The notes under the pieces were generated by a model. The model had not been told where the DNA came from. It worked only from the letters and a program-made list of their open reading frames with translations, and ran no database searches. A stretch of DNA of 9,154 nt from Acidobacteriota bacterium (GTDB lineage: Bacteria > Acidobacteriota > Terriglobia > Terriglobales > Acidobacteriaceae): NCBI GenBank assembly GCA_025353435.1, contig JANXQR010000841.1, positions 1 through 9,154 of the forward strand, in the 5' to 3' direction. Each line of letters starts with the position of its first letter. The first letter of the stretch is position 1. Positions 1 to 7,145 of this stretch are shown here, piece after piece. The translations under genes and the position numbers were made by a program.

Positions 1-1680
1 ACCGTGCTGGCGTATTGCGGTGCGGGCGTGGTGTTTCCGCTGATCGTGAAGGGCGCGATCGACGATCTGCAGCACGAAGTCACACGCAACAAGCTGATCC
101 ACTACTCCCTGCTCCTGGTGGTTGCGGTGCTGGTGAAGGGCGTGTTCTCTTTCTTGACGCGGTGGAAGGTGATCGGCATCTCGCGCGAGATCGAATTCGA
201 TCTGCGCAATGACCTGTTCCGGCATCTCGAAGGTCTCTCCTATTCGTTCTTCCAAAAGATGCGCACCGGTGACATCATGGCGCGCGCCACCAATGATCTG
301 AATGCCGTCCGCATGCTGCTCGGCCCGGCCATCATGTACAGCGCCAATACCCTCATGTTCACTGTCGGTGCTGTTTTCTACCTATTGCGCGTGAGCCCTT
401 ATTTGACACTCGTGGCGCTGGCTCCGGCACCCGTCGCCAGCATCCTTGTGCAATACCTCGGCCGCCGCATTCACGATCGGTTTGAACGAATTCAGGCCAG
501 CTTCTCCGAAATCTCGGCGCAGGCGCAGGAGAACTATTCGGGCGCGCGGCTGGTTCGCGCTTTTGCTCGCGAAGAATCGCAGATTAGTCTGTTTGAAGAC
601 CTGAACAAGCGGTATATTGCGCGCGCGCTTCGCCTTGTGCAGCTCATGGGCATGTTGTGGCCGACGCTCGAGTTCATTCTCGGCGTGTCGATGATCATCA
701 CCCTGCTCGCCGGAGGACACCTCGTATTGCAGCACCGTATCAGCGTTGGTCAGTTCGTGGAATTCAACACTTACATGATCCTGCTGATATGGCCCATTAT
801 CGCCGTGGGTTGGGTAGTGAATATTTTCCAGCGCGGGACCGCATCGGTAAAGCGCATCGATGAGCTCTTGCAACAATTGCCGGCTATCGACGATAGTGCC
901 GCAGACAAGTCAATCCCTCGCGACACGGTGCTCAGCGGGGACATCGAGTTCCGCCATCTCGATTTCAGTTATGGGAACACGCCGGTGCTGCATGACATCT
1001 CGCTCAATATTCCAGCGGGATCGAGCCTGGCGATTGTGGGTCCCACGGGGTGCGGCAAGACAACATTGGTAAGCCTGCTGTCGCGCATGTATGAAGCCCC
1101 GGAGGGATCGTTGCTGGTCGACGGGCGGCCGGTGCGTGACTACCCGCTTTCGGTGCTTCGCCGCAACATCGGCATGGTTCCCCAGGAGACCTTCCTGTTC
1201 AGTGAAACCATCCGCGAGAATCTCAAGTTCGGGGCTCCGGATGCTACTGCTGAGGAGATGCTGATGGCTGCCGAAGCGGCACATATCCGGCAGGAAGTCG
1301 AAGAGTTTCCGCAGGGATTTGAGACCATGGTCGGGGAACGCGGCCTTACACTCTCCGGCGGTCAGAAGCAACGAACTGCCATTGCGCGCGCCTTGCTGCG
1401 GCGCCCCGCAATTCTGATTCTGGATGATGCCCTTGCGTCGGTGGATACTTACACCGAGGAACGCATTTTGGGTGGGCTACGCAGCTACACTGCGGCGTCA
1501 ACGACAATTCTCATCTCGCACCGCGTGTCGACCGTGCGTAGCGCGGACCAGATTGCTGTTCTCGATCACGGCCGCATCGTGGAGCTTGGCCGCCATGACG
1601 ACCTGTTGGCGCGGGACGGCTATTATGCAGGGCTCTATCAGAAGCAACAGCTCGAAGAAGAACTTACGGTGGACGGCTGA
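1..1680 (+). CDS. ABC exporter half-transporter (TMD-NBD fusion), 5' end cut by window
   Basis: Inner-membrane ABC exporter subunit of the lipid/multidrug type, with a transmembrane domain followed by a nucleotide-binding domain. The frame is open to base 1 and the first visible residues already look like the end of membrane helix 1, so a few tens of N-terminal residues are probably missing; the GTG at 4 is not a convincing start. Numbering from that GTG, hydrophobic helices lie near 30-50, 110-152 and 215-275. Walker A is GPTGCGKTT (346-354, K352), Q-loop Q394, X-loop GERG (444-447), signature LSGGQ (450-454), Walker B ILILDD (470-475) and H-loop H506. The residue after the Walker B Asp is Asp475, not the usual catalytic Glu. 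In known heterodimeric exporters (TM287/288, BmrCD) this marks the degenerate-site half, so a partner half-transporter is inferred, probably upstream. Substrate cannot be told. The downstream acyltransferase is 21 bases away and may be co-transcribed. Confidence 0.93.
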   Translation, partial: TVLAYCGAGVVFPLIVKGAIDDLQHEVTRNKLIHYSLLLVVAVLVKGVFSFLTRWKVIGISREIEFDLRNDLFRHLEGLSYSFFQKMRTGDIMARATNDLNAVRMLLGPAIMYSANTLMFTVGAVFYLLRVSPYLTLVALAPAPVASILVQYLGRRIHDRFERIQASFSEISAQAQENYSGARLVRAFAREESQISLFEDLNKRYIARALRLVQLMGMLWPTLEFILGVSMIITLLAGGHLVLQHRISVGQFVEFNTYMILLIWPIIAVGWVVNIFQRGTASVKRIDELLQQLPAIDDSAADKSIPRDTVLSGDIEFRHLDFSYGNTPVLHDISLNIPAGSSLAIVGPTGCGKTTLVSLLSRMYEAPEGSLLVDGRPVRDYPLSVLRRNIGMVPQETFLFSETIRENLKFGAPDATAEEMLMAAEAAHIRQEVEEFPQGFETMVGERGLTLSGGQKQRTAIARALLRRPAILILDDALASVDTYTEERILGGLRSYTAASTTILISHRVSTVRSADQIAVLDHGRIVELGRHDDLLARDGYYAGLYQKQQLEEELTVDG

Positions 1681-1701
1681 CCGGCAGAATCAAATAAAGC
1701 T

Positions 1702-2961
1702 ATGACTGAGTTCGACCCTAAGAACGCGCCCCGGCCGCAGGCTTTACCTGCGTTGACAGGTGCGAGATTTATAGCGGCAGCCAGTGTGGTTGGTTACCAC
1801 TATCAGTCAATTATGCATTGCCCGGCTTGGCTCGACCCTTTGTTGGGAAGCGGAAGATCCGGAGTATGTTTCTTCTATATTCTCAGCGGATTCATCCTCA
1901 CCTATAACTACCAGTCATGGTTTTCAACTAACACCGCGCGCTGGAAGTTGTTTGCCGAAGCCCGCTTGGCGCGTGTCTATCCCATGTATTTTGTTTCAAT
2001 GCTGCTTGCGCTGATCATTGTGATGAGTTGGTGCTTGCCGAGATACCGAACGCTGCTTGAAGAGAGTTCGTATTCCCATCTCACGCCCGGTAACATGACA
2101 GGATCGTTCCTCGTTGACACACTCTGCCTGCAGCCATTGATGCCATCGCCGGAAGTGGAACTCCTATGGAATGCTGCAAATTGGAGCATTCCTTGCGAGC
2201 TGTTCTTCTACCTGTGCTTTCCAGTGTTCCTGGTTTGGTTGAACCGGCGAAAGATGACTCGGCGCGGCCTGATTGCAACGGCGGTGGCAATCTACGCAGT
2301 CCAGAGCCTGGTTTTCATTTCGATTGCAGCGGCGATTGCCCGTTATTGGACAGCGGGGAGCATGCTGGGGCGGTTTACAGTGACTCGATACTTGGCCACC
2401 GACTTGTTTGTTTATCGTTCGCCAATATTGCGTTTCGGAGAATTCGCCGTGGGCGTAATCGTCTGCTTACTATTTATGGAGGAGCGCGAACGGGAAATTG
2501 GAAGCTCGAATCAATCCTGGAAAAGGACAGCGGGGATTGTGCTATGTCTGCTTGGGATCGTGCTGGTGGCCTCTGTAGAGGTACCGGCAGCGTGGTACCA
2601 CGCGATGACATGGCTGCGGGCCTTCACGCTCTTCACGCCGTTTTACGCGATGTTGATTCTGTTGCTGGCACGGGGCGGAACAATATTTACGCGGCTGCTA
2701 TCGTGGCGCCCGATTGAACTTCTCGGTGAGTCCAGTTACTCGCTCTACCTGATTCACACTCCCATTCTCGCGATTCTGCTGTACAAACTTCGTAGCGGAC
2801 GCGTGTTGAGCGGCATTGAGATTGCCTCATACCTGGGAGCCACGCTCATTGCTTCTATTTTTTGCTTCAAGTGGATTGAGACCCCGGCAAGAAAGAAGTG
2901 GCGTGCCCTCGCGCTCAAGTGGTCGGGAAGCGCGGTGAAGGATGTCAGACAGATAGCGTAG
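1702..2961 (+). CDS. Acyltransferase family 3 (OafA/YrhL-like) integral membrane protein
   Basis: 419-residue multi-pass membrane protein of the acyltransferase-3 family. Members transfer acetyl or other acyl groups to sugars of O-antigen, exopolysaccharide or other surface glycans. Visible family marks are the first helix with R22 and H33 (LTGARFIAAASVVGYHY, 18-34), GVCFFYILSGF (54-64), R91 in ARVYPMYF, WSIPCELFFY (161-170), a late YSLYLIHTPI helix (346-355) and the terminal WIETPARKK (391-399). About ten hydrophobic segments are visible and the length is slightly above the usual 350-400. The ATG at 1702 has no clear Shine-Dalgarno (AATAAAGCT precedes it), so translation may depend on coupling to the upstream ABC gene; both lie in the same frame, separated by one TGA and seven codons. 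Base composition is visibly lower in G+C than the neighbours in places (25 of 60 bases from 1861), compatible with transfer. Acceptor and acyl donor are unknown; a role in flagellin modification is possible but unsupported. Confidence 0.9.
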   Translation: MTEFDPKNAPRPQALPALTGARFIAAASVVGYHYQSIMHCPAWLDPLLGSGRSGVCFFYILSGFILTYNYQSWFSTNTARWKLFAEARLARVYPMYFVSMLLALIIVMSWCLPRYRTLLEESSYSHLTPGNMTGSFLVDTLCLQPLMPSPEVELLWNAANWSIPCELFFYLCFPVFLVWLNRRKMTRRGLIATAVAIYAVQSLVFISIAAAIARYWTAGSMLGRFTVTRYLATDLFVYRSPILRFGEFAVGVIVCLLFMEEREREIGSSNQSWKRTAGIVLCLLGIVLVASVEVPAAWYHAMTWLRAFTLFTPFYAMLILLLARGGTIFTRLLSWRPIELLGESSYSLYLIHTPILAILLYKLRSGRVLSGIEIASYLGATLIASIFCFKWIETPARKKWRALALKWSGSAVKDVRQIA

Positions 2962-3045
2962 CCGTCCGCGCGCAACCGCAGTCCATGTCTATTCGCCGGA
3001 TCTCTGAGGCGCAGTGTTACGAGTGCAATCGCCATTGGTGAGGAA

Positions 3046-3516
3046 TCAGGCTGTCCAGTCTGTGGCGTTTCCGTGCGTTCCTGCTTTCTCCTGGAATTCA
3101 ACCCCCCCGTGTTGACGAGAAGATGGCAGAAAAGGAGCGCCGGAAGACCCTGTATTTACTGTGGGATCTTCAGCAACTTGCCGCCAGGCGTCGCGTACGT
3201 TGCGCACGCAGTCAATAGCATGCAGATATTTGTGCCTTGAGTCCGTCTGCGATGCCTGCAGGATCTGAGCGAAGATGGCCGCGTAAAACTCGCTGAGTGT
3301 TTGCGCCGGCTGGCCACCCACGTCCATGCGGAGACGCGACTGCAGGTGAATAATGATGTCCAGTGCTCGTTTTGATGCGCCACGACGCCCCTCTACGTCG
3401 CCCCGCTCCACGGCGTCGCAAGCTCCGTAAAGGAAGCGGATGATGCCGTCGTAAAGAGCGACTACAAGATCGACGGCTGACGCGCCTTCCAACCCGTATC
3501 CCTGGTAATTTCCCAT
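3046..3516 (-). CDS. fliS: Flagellar export chaperone FliS
   Basis: 156-residue FliS-family protein, the cytoplasmic chaperone that binds the C-terminus of flagellin and prevents premature polymerisation before export. The family pattern is clear: VDLVVALYDGIIRFLYGA (15-32), RALDIIIHLQSRL (50-62), LSEFYAAIFAQILQA (74-88) and a final helix ending in RNVRDAW (105-111). FliS is usually about 120-136 residues; here about 40 further residues follow the last helix, rich in G, S, P and polar residues, with no recognisable motif. The start ATG (3514-3516) has an AGGAG at 3528-3532 (minus strand), 11 bases upstream; this site lies at the 3' end of fliD, partly over its TAG. The gap to fliD is 14 bases, so the two are almost certainly one transcript. 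A run of seven G (coding strand; 3102-3108) sits in the tail at residues 136-139. No clear terminator follows; the next gene is convergent. Confidence 0.92.
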   Translation of the reverse strand: MGNYQGYGLEGASAVDLVVALYDGIIRFLYGACDAVERGDVEGRRGASKRALDIIIHLQSRLRMDVGGQPAQTLSEFYAAIFAQILQASQTDSRHKYLHAIDCVRNVRDAWRQVAEDPTVNTGSSGAPFLPSSRQHGGVEFQEKAGTHGNATDWTA

Positions 3517-3530
3517 GTAGCTCTCGGCTC

Positions 3531-5555
3531 CTAGCCGTTCTTCTGGTTGTATCCGGTGATGGCTGAATACAGCATGTTGATCCCTGTGAGTTGCGAAGGA
3601 ATACCTTGCAGGATCTGATTGGCGAGGTTCAGCTGGGTCGTGAGTTGCTTCTGCTTTGCTGCGATCACCGCGTCCTCCCGAGAGATGTTATCGCGAAGGG
3701 TCTTCTCCATGCTGCTGTTTGACTTCTCCGCCAGAGAGAGAATTCCCTTCGTTGAACCGGTGCCCGCATTGTTCAGCATGGTCTTGAACACTTGCCCCCA
3801 GCTATTCACGCTTTGGAAGAGGCCAAGGACTCCGCTGAAGTCCGAGTTGAGCGCCGCGTCCAGAGTCGCCACGTTGAAGCTCAGCGTTCCATCGGCCTTC
3901 GGGGAAGCGGTTATTCCAAGACCTGCCAGTGTCGAAATATCGGAAGAGCTCCCGTAGTTAAGATCCTGCCTGGTCAAACTTGTCATATCCGATAACTTTG
4001 ATGTCACGGTCAGATTTCCCGCGGTGCCGGCAGTTTCCGATTGCAGGGATAAGAAGGCCGAACCGTCGCTGTTGGTTGTTACCGACGCCGTCACCCCGAG
4101 GCCATTGGTGCCGTTGATCGCATCGGCAAGACCCTGCAGCGTATTGTTGGTCGAATCCACCGTTATCGTTTGTGTCGTACCGCTTCCAACCTGGATCGAG
4201 ATCGAACCCGACAGAACATCCCCACCGGCGGGAATCGTACTCAGGACCCCGGTCGCGTTCTGCGAGCCGTTGGCTGCTGTGCCGCCATACGCCAGCGGCG
4301 TGTACGAGGAGACGGTCATGTTTGGCGAAACCGTAAGCGCTCCCGCGACGCCAGTCGTATGCGAGAACAGAGAAAGAGTCGATTGACCACCCACAGTGGT
4401 AATCGACGCGGTCACCCCGATATTTGCGGTGTTGATGGCGCTCGCAAGCCCCTGGAGAGACTTGTCCGCATCAGGAACGTTGATCGTCTGTTCCGCTCCG
4501 TTCCCAACTTGAAGGGTGAGCGACCCGGTCAAAGTGGTTCCGACTGCGGCCGTAACGGAATCAAGGGAACCGTTTGGATTCTGCATATTGAGGCCGCCCA
4601 ATAGCTGCTGTCGGAGCAGGGAAAGAGTCGGAGACCCGAATAACGGCTCGGGGCTTCCCGAGGAGTCTTTGCCCTGCTGCACGTTGATAGCTGCGGTGAG
4701 TGCGTTGTAATCGGACACCAGCTGGTTAATCGCAGTCTCAACACCGCTGTTGTCGTTACCGATGATCACCTGCAAGGTCTCCTGACTTGTGTCGGCGAGA
4801 GTCGGACTTGGTGAAAGCAATTGAAATGTCACCCCGGGGATCAGGTTGCTGACCGTATTCGACGCACTGGTCAGATCCACGCCATCGACGTTCAGCTTTG
4901 CATCCGTGCCTGTAACCACGGGTTTATAGTTCACCTGGGCATTCGCGTTGGTGCTGTCAGTGATCGACGACGAGATGGTGAGGGTTCCGTTTGCCCCTGA
5001 CGTTCCCGAGACCAGACTGAGCCGCGATCCTGCGGAATCGGTCAACACACTTGCGGTAACGCCGATGCCTGCGGAGTTGATGGTCGCAGCAAGGCCGGCG
5101 AGAGTCTTGTTAGCTGGATTCACATTGACCTTGTGTCCCGTGCCGCTCCCCACCTGGATCGTGATCGATCCGGCGAGTTGATCGGACCCACTGGTGATTG
5201 CCGTCAGGTAGCCGCTGGACGTCTTCGCCAGGCTGGTGACCGAGACTGTGTGAGTTCCAGCGGTCGCCGATGAAGAAGCGGAACTCAGCTGCAACACGTT
5301 CGTATTCGAGCTGGAGCCGGTCTTCTGCGCCATTACGCCGGTAAAATCGGTCAGATTACCGATGTCGGTGGAGAGGCTTGACAGCAATGTGCCAATGCTG
5401 GACAGCGCCGTGTCTTGGCTTTGCAGCGAGGTTAACTGCGTCGTCCATGGGGTCTCCACGTTTTTGAGATTTGCGACGATTTGAGTAACCGTCGCCGCAA
5501 CGTCGAATCCCGCACCGCCGGTTGGCGACCCGAAGCTTATGCCTACGGTTCCCAT
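3531..5555 (-). CDS. fliD: Flagellar filament cap protein FliD (hook-associated protein 2), enlarged by three IN modules
   Basis: 674 residues from the preferred start; FliD forms the pentameric cap that guides flagellin folding at the filament tip. The frame could open at GTG 5567, but the ATG at 5553-5555 has GGAGG (5561-5565) five bases upstream, while the GTG overlaps that site, so ATG is chosen. Numbering from the ATG, the N-terminal FliD domain (about 8-115) has the phrase NVETPWTTQLTSLQSQDTAL and a likely coiled coil. A first flagellin-hook-IN module spans about 127-198. The C-terminal domain starts near 221 (LNVDGVDLTSASNTVSNLI, then PGVTFQLL). Two further IN modules, about 342-411 and 448-521, interrupt it. 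The terminal part resumes near 527 (LNYGSSSDISTLAGLGI) and ends in a long helix-forming tail, ATG-numbered 610-670. E. coli FliD is about 470 residues, so the excess is largely the extra modules. fliS follows after 14 bases. Confidence 0.93.
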   Translation of the reverse strand: MGTVGISFGSPTGGAGFDVAATVTQIVANLKNVETPWTTQLTSLQSQDTALSSIGTLLSSLSTDIGNLTDFTGVMAQKTGSSSNTNVLQLSSASSSATAGTHTVSVTSLAKTSSGYLTAITSGSDQLAGSITIQVGSGTGHKVNVNPANKTLAGLAATINSAGIGVTASVLTDSAGSRLSLVSGTSGANGTLTISSSITDSTNANAQVNYKPVVTGTDAKLNVDGVDLTSASNTVSNLIPGVTFQLLSPSPTLADTSQETLQVIIGNDNSGVETAINQLVSDYNALTAAINVQQGKDSSGSPEPLFGSPTLSLLRQQLLGGLNMQNPNGSLDSVTAAVGTTLTGSLTLQVGNGAEQTINVPDADKSLQGLASAINTANIGVTASITTVGGQSTLSLFSHTTGVAGALTVSPNMTVSSYTPLAYGGTAANGSQNATGVLSTIPAGGDVLSGSISIQVGSGTTQTITVDSTNNTLQGLADAINGTNGLGVTASVTTNSDGSAFLSLQSETAGTAGNLTVTSKLSDMTSLTRQDLNYGSSSDISTLAGLGITASPKADGTLSFNVATLDAALNSDFSGVLGLFQSVNSWGQVFKTMLNNAGTGSTKGILSLAEKSNSSMEKTLRDNISREDAVIAAKQKQLTTQLNLANQILQGIPSQLTGINMLYSAITGYNQKNG
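3993..4214 (-). repeat. Third IN-type module of FliD
   Basis: Codes for residues about 448-521 of FliD. It begins LSGSISIQVGSG, contains the core TLQGLADAIN followed by LGVTASV, and ends near GTAGNLTVTSK. It matches the two other modules in the same order of segments: beta strand GSxxxQVGxG, then LxGLAxxIN, then GVTASxxT, then LSLxSxTxGxxGxLTxS. Confidence 0.8.
4323..4532 (-). repeat. Second IN-type module of FliD
   Basis: Codes for residues about 342-411 of FliD. It begins LTGSLTLQVGNG, with core SLQGLASAIN and NIGVTASIT, and ends near GVAGALTVSPNM. It is separated from the third module by a linker of about 36 residues rich in small residues (MTVSSYTPLAYGG and onward), which resembles no other part of the protein. 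Confidence 0.8.
4962..5177 (-). repeat. First IN-type module of FliD
   Basis: Codes for residues about 127-198 of FliD: LAGSITIQVGSG, then TLAGLAATINSAGIGVTASV, then LSLVSGTSGANGTLTISS. This copy lies between the N-terminal and C-terminal FliD domains, the usual place for a single flagellin-hook-IN motif in this family. Confidence 0.8.
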
Positions 5556-5560
5556 TTCAC

Positions 5561-5565
5561 CCTCC
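5561..5565 (-). promoter_or_regulatory. Ribosome binding site deciding the fliD start
   Basis: GGAGG on the minus strand, five bases before the ATG at 5555-5553. The alternative GTG codon at 5567-5565 overlaps this site and has no comparable site of its own. The ATG start gives MGTVGISFGS, a typical beginning for long FliD proteins. Confidence 0.75.
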
Positions 5566-5638
5566 ACGAAACTCCACTGCAGCCTGATGGCCAGAATGTG
5601 GTCAGCCGTATTAAAAGAGGCTCACGCCAGTTCCCTGA

Positions 5639-5674
5639 CTAAAGAAGGAGGGCGTCCGCTGTCGCAGACGCCCT
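5639..5674 (-). terminator. Intrinsic terminator downstream of fliC
   Basis: Inverted repeat GGGCGTC (5650-5656) with GACGCCC (5667-5673). The inner part can add two more pairs and a four-base loop after one mismatch. Read on the minus strand, the hairpin is followed by TCCTTCTTTA (5649-5640), a moderately T-rich tail. It lies about 30 bases past the fliC stop and about 95 bases before the fliD start, so it probably ends or attenuates the fliC message and keeps flagellin mRNA above fliD-fliS. Confidence 0.75.
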
Positions 5675-5703
5675 TCGGTTAAGCAGGATGCGGCAAGCTG
5701 AGG

Positions 5704-7032
5704 TTACTGGAGCAGCTTGGTCACCAACTGCGACATGCTGTTGGCCTGGGCCAGGGCCGAAATGCCGGTCTGGCTGAGGATCTGATACTTGGACATGTTG
5801 GAGGCGGCCGTCGCATAGTCAGTCGCCTGCACCGCATTCTGTGCCGCAACCACGTTTTCACGCTGGGTACTGAGGACCTGACCGACCGAGTTGAGGGTGT
5901 TGATCTGGGAGCCGATGTAACCATCTTGCGCCGACACGTTGCTGATGGCGACATTGAGCGCCCCAAGGACGGACTGTGCAGCTGTGGAGGATGTAAGACC
6001 GCCGGCTGCATTCAAGTTGATGCCGGCCGTAGCGGTGTAGCTCATCGTAGCGGTTCCCGCAGTTCCGGTTGCAAACACCGGGCCCGCGACCTGGGCCGTT
6101 TGAGTATCCTCGACCGGGGCGGCGCCTTCGGTGATCTGAACGGTGCCGGCACCGACGGCGGCTGCGCCAACAGTGACTGGACCGTTAATGATGATGCCGG
6201 TGTCTCCAAGGGCGTTTACGCTTCCGCCGACACTTGCTCCAGCCTGTTTTGCGGTGCCGAATGATGCGCTGATATTCAAGCCGGAGTTGTTGATTGCACT
6301 GATCAAGCCTTGAACGGTGTTTTGGTAGGCGCTACCGGCTCCAGCGGTGATGGTGGCGGTCTGAGCCGCGCCTCCCGATGCCGGGACGTAGCTGACGGCG
6401 ATGGTAGTGGCGCCAGCGGTGCCGACCAGGGAATCTCCGATATTTGCGTTGGTGCCAGCAACTTTCGTCAGGTCAATGAAGACGCTTTGGCCGGAACTGG
6501 ACGTGACTGATCCGCTGCCATCGCCCACGCTGCCTTTGTTGAGTGCCGAAATCGACAGGTTGTCAATTGAGGCGCCAGCCGAAGAGGAGTCACTGGTATA
6601 GATCTGGGTTGTGGAACCAAATACCGCTGTTCCGTTGTATGTGGTTGTCGATCCGATGTTGCTGATTTCCGAAAGAATCGACTGGTATTCCTGGTCCGCT
6701 GCGGACTGCTGGGAGACATTGAGGGTGCCGTTCGAGACTTCGGTGGCCAACGTCACGGCACGGTTGAGCAGGTTCGTCACTTGCGAGAGAGCGCCATCGG
6801 CTACCTGCAACAGACCGACGCCTTCCTGGGCATTGGTTTGCGACTGCGCCAGGGCGGTTGAGTTTGCCATCAAGCCGTTGACGAGCGAAAGTCCGGCCGC
6901 GTCATCGGCGCCGGAGTTGATTTTGGAGCCCGAAGACAGCTGCTGGAGGGTCTTCGAAAGGCTGTTCTGTGTGTTGTTAAGGTTGTTGGCCGCATACATC
7001 GCGGAGAGGTTGTTCAAGACACCCAGGGACAT
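5704..7032 (-). CDS. fliC: Flagellin (filament subunit) with an IN-like insert in its variable region
   Basis: 442-residue flagellin, exported by the flagellar type III system and polymerised into the filament. The conserved N-terminal D0/D1 part is residues 1-140, with LQQLSSGSKINSGADDAAGL (29-48) and QTNAQEGVGLLQVADGAL (65-82). The conserved C-terminal D1/D0 part is about 353-442, with IGSQINTLNSV (373-383), RENVVAAQNAVQATDYA (391-407) and the end SQLVTKLLQ. The surface-exposed middle (about 141-350) is rich in G, A, S and T; it contains a segment at about 207-288 resembling the IN modules of FliD. No cysteine is present, as in most flagellins. The start ATG (7030-7032) has AAGGAG (7039-7044) six bases upstream. 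It is expected to be driven by the sigma-28 type promoter at 7146-7172, with a leader of about 105 bases, and a terminator follows. The chaperone gene fliS is two genes downstream. Confidence 0.96.
   Translation of the reverse strand: MSLGVLNNLSAMYAANNLNNTQNSLSKTLQQLSSGSKINSGADDAAGLSLVNGLMANSTALAQSQTNAQEGVGLLQVADGALSQVTNLLNRAVTLATEVSNGTLNVSQQSAADQEYQSILSEISNIGSTTTYNGTAVFGSTTQIYTSDSSSAGASIDNLSISALNKGSVGDGSGSVTSSSGQSVFIDLTKVAGTNANIGDSLVGTAGATTIAVSYVPASGGAAQTATITAGAGSAYQNTVQGLISAINNSGLNISASFGTAKQAGASVGGSVNALGDTGIIINGPVTVGAAAVGAGTVQITEGAAPVEDTQTAQVAGPVFATGTAGTATMSYTATAGINLNAAGGLTSSTAAQSVLGALNVAISNVSAQDGYIGSQINTLNSVGQVLSTQRENVVAAQNAVQATDYATAASNMSKYQILSQTGISALAQANSMSQLVTKLLQ
6169..6414 (-). repeat. 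IN-like module within the flagellin variable region
   Basis: Codes for flagellin residues about 207-288. The core at 239-258 (TVQGLISAINNSGLNISASF) matches the FliD cores, for example TLAGLAATINSAGIGVTASV, at 10 of 20 positions by eye, with similar residues at most others. Upstream is a short beta-strand-like stretch (TTIAVSYV) and downstream an alternating hydrophobic one (GIIINGPVTV), as expected for the module. Confidence 0.6.
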
Positions 7033-7038
7033 GGGGTA

Positions 7039-7044
7039 CTCCTT
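7039..7044 (-). promoter_or_regulatory. fliC ribosome binding site
   Basis: AAGGAG on the minus strand, six bases before the fliC ATG. This near-perfect site and spacing suits a very highly expressed protein. The surrounding GCAAGGAGTA also resembles a CsrA-type GGA site, but this is only suggestive. Confidence 0.8.
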
Positions 7045-7145
7045 GCGATGCGTTGGATTGCGGCCCTGCCCCGGATGCTAGCTCCCATTTTTGTATGTTG
7101 CCTTTGGGCTGCTGCTGCGGGGTACTGCCGTCGCATCTGGCCAAT

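Noticed and set aside
382..876. A 164-codon minus-strand frame opposite the ABC transporter
   Set aside because: Its sequence is rich in His, Arg and Gln as usual for antisense shadows, and the ABC frame has every catalytic motif.
1678..1701. Stop-codon read-through joining the ABC transporter and the acyltransferase
   Set aside because: They are in the same frame with a single TGA, but this happens by chance in one of three neighbours, the acyltransferase has its own ATG and a complete N-terminal motif, and no read-through context is visible.
2166..2717. A 183-codon frame on the + strand inside the acyltransferase gene
   Set aside because: It overlaps a gene with clear family motifs in another frame and has no recognisable domain.
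2962..3045. Possible shared terminator in the convergent gap (CGCC at 2994-2997 with GGCG at 3008-3011)
   Set aside because: Only four pairs with a ten-base loop and no T-rich tail on either strand; too weak to call.
4024..4386. Open frames on the + strand opposite fliD (also 3619-3957 and 4170-4604)
   Set aside because: They lie wholly within a well-supported minus-strand gene, lack ribosome binding sites and show only low-complexity composition expected from the reverse of a Gly/Ser/Thr/Ala-rich protein.
5565..5567. GTG start for fliD
   Set aside because: The GTG overlaps the GGAGG that is well spaced for the ATG at 5555, and the extra residues MEGE do not fit the family start.
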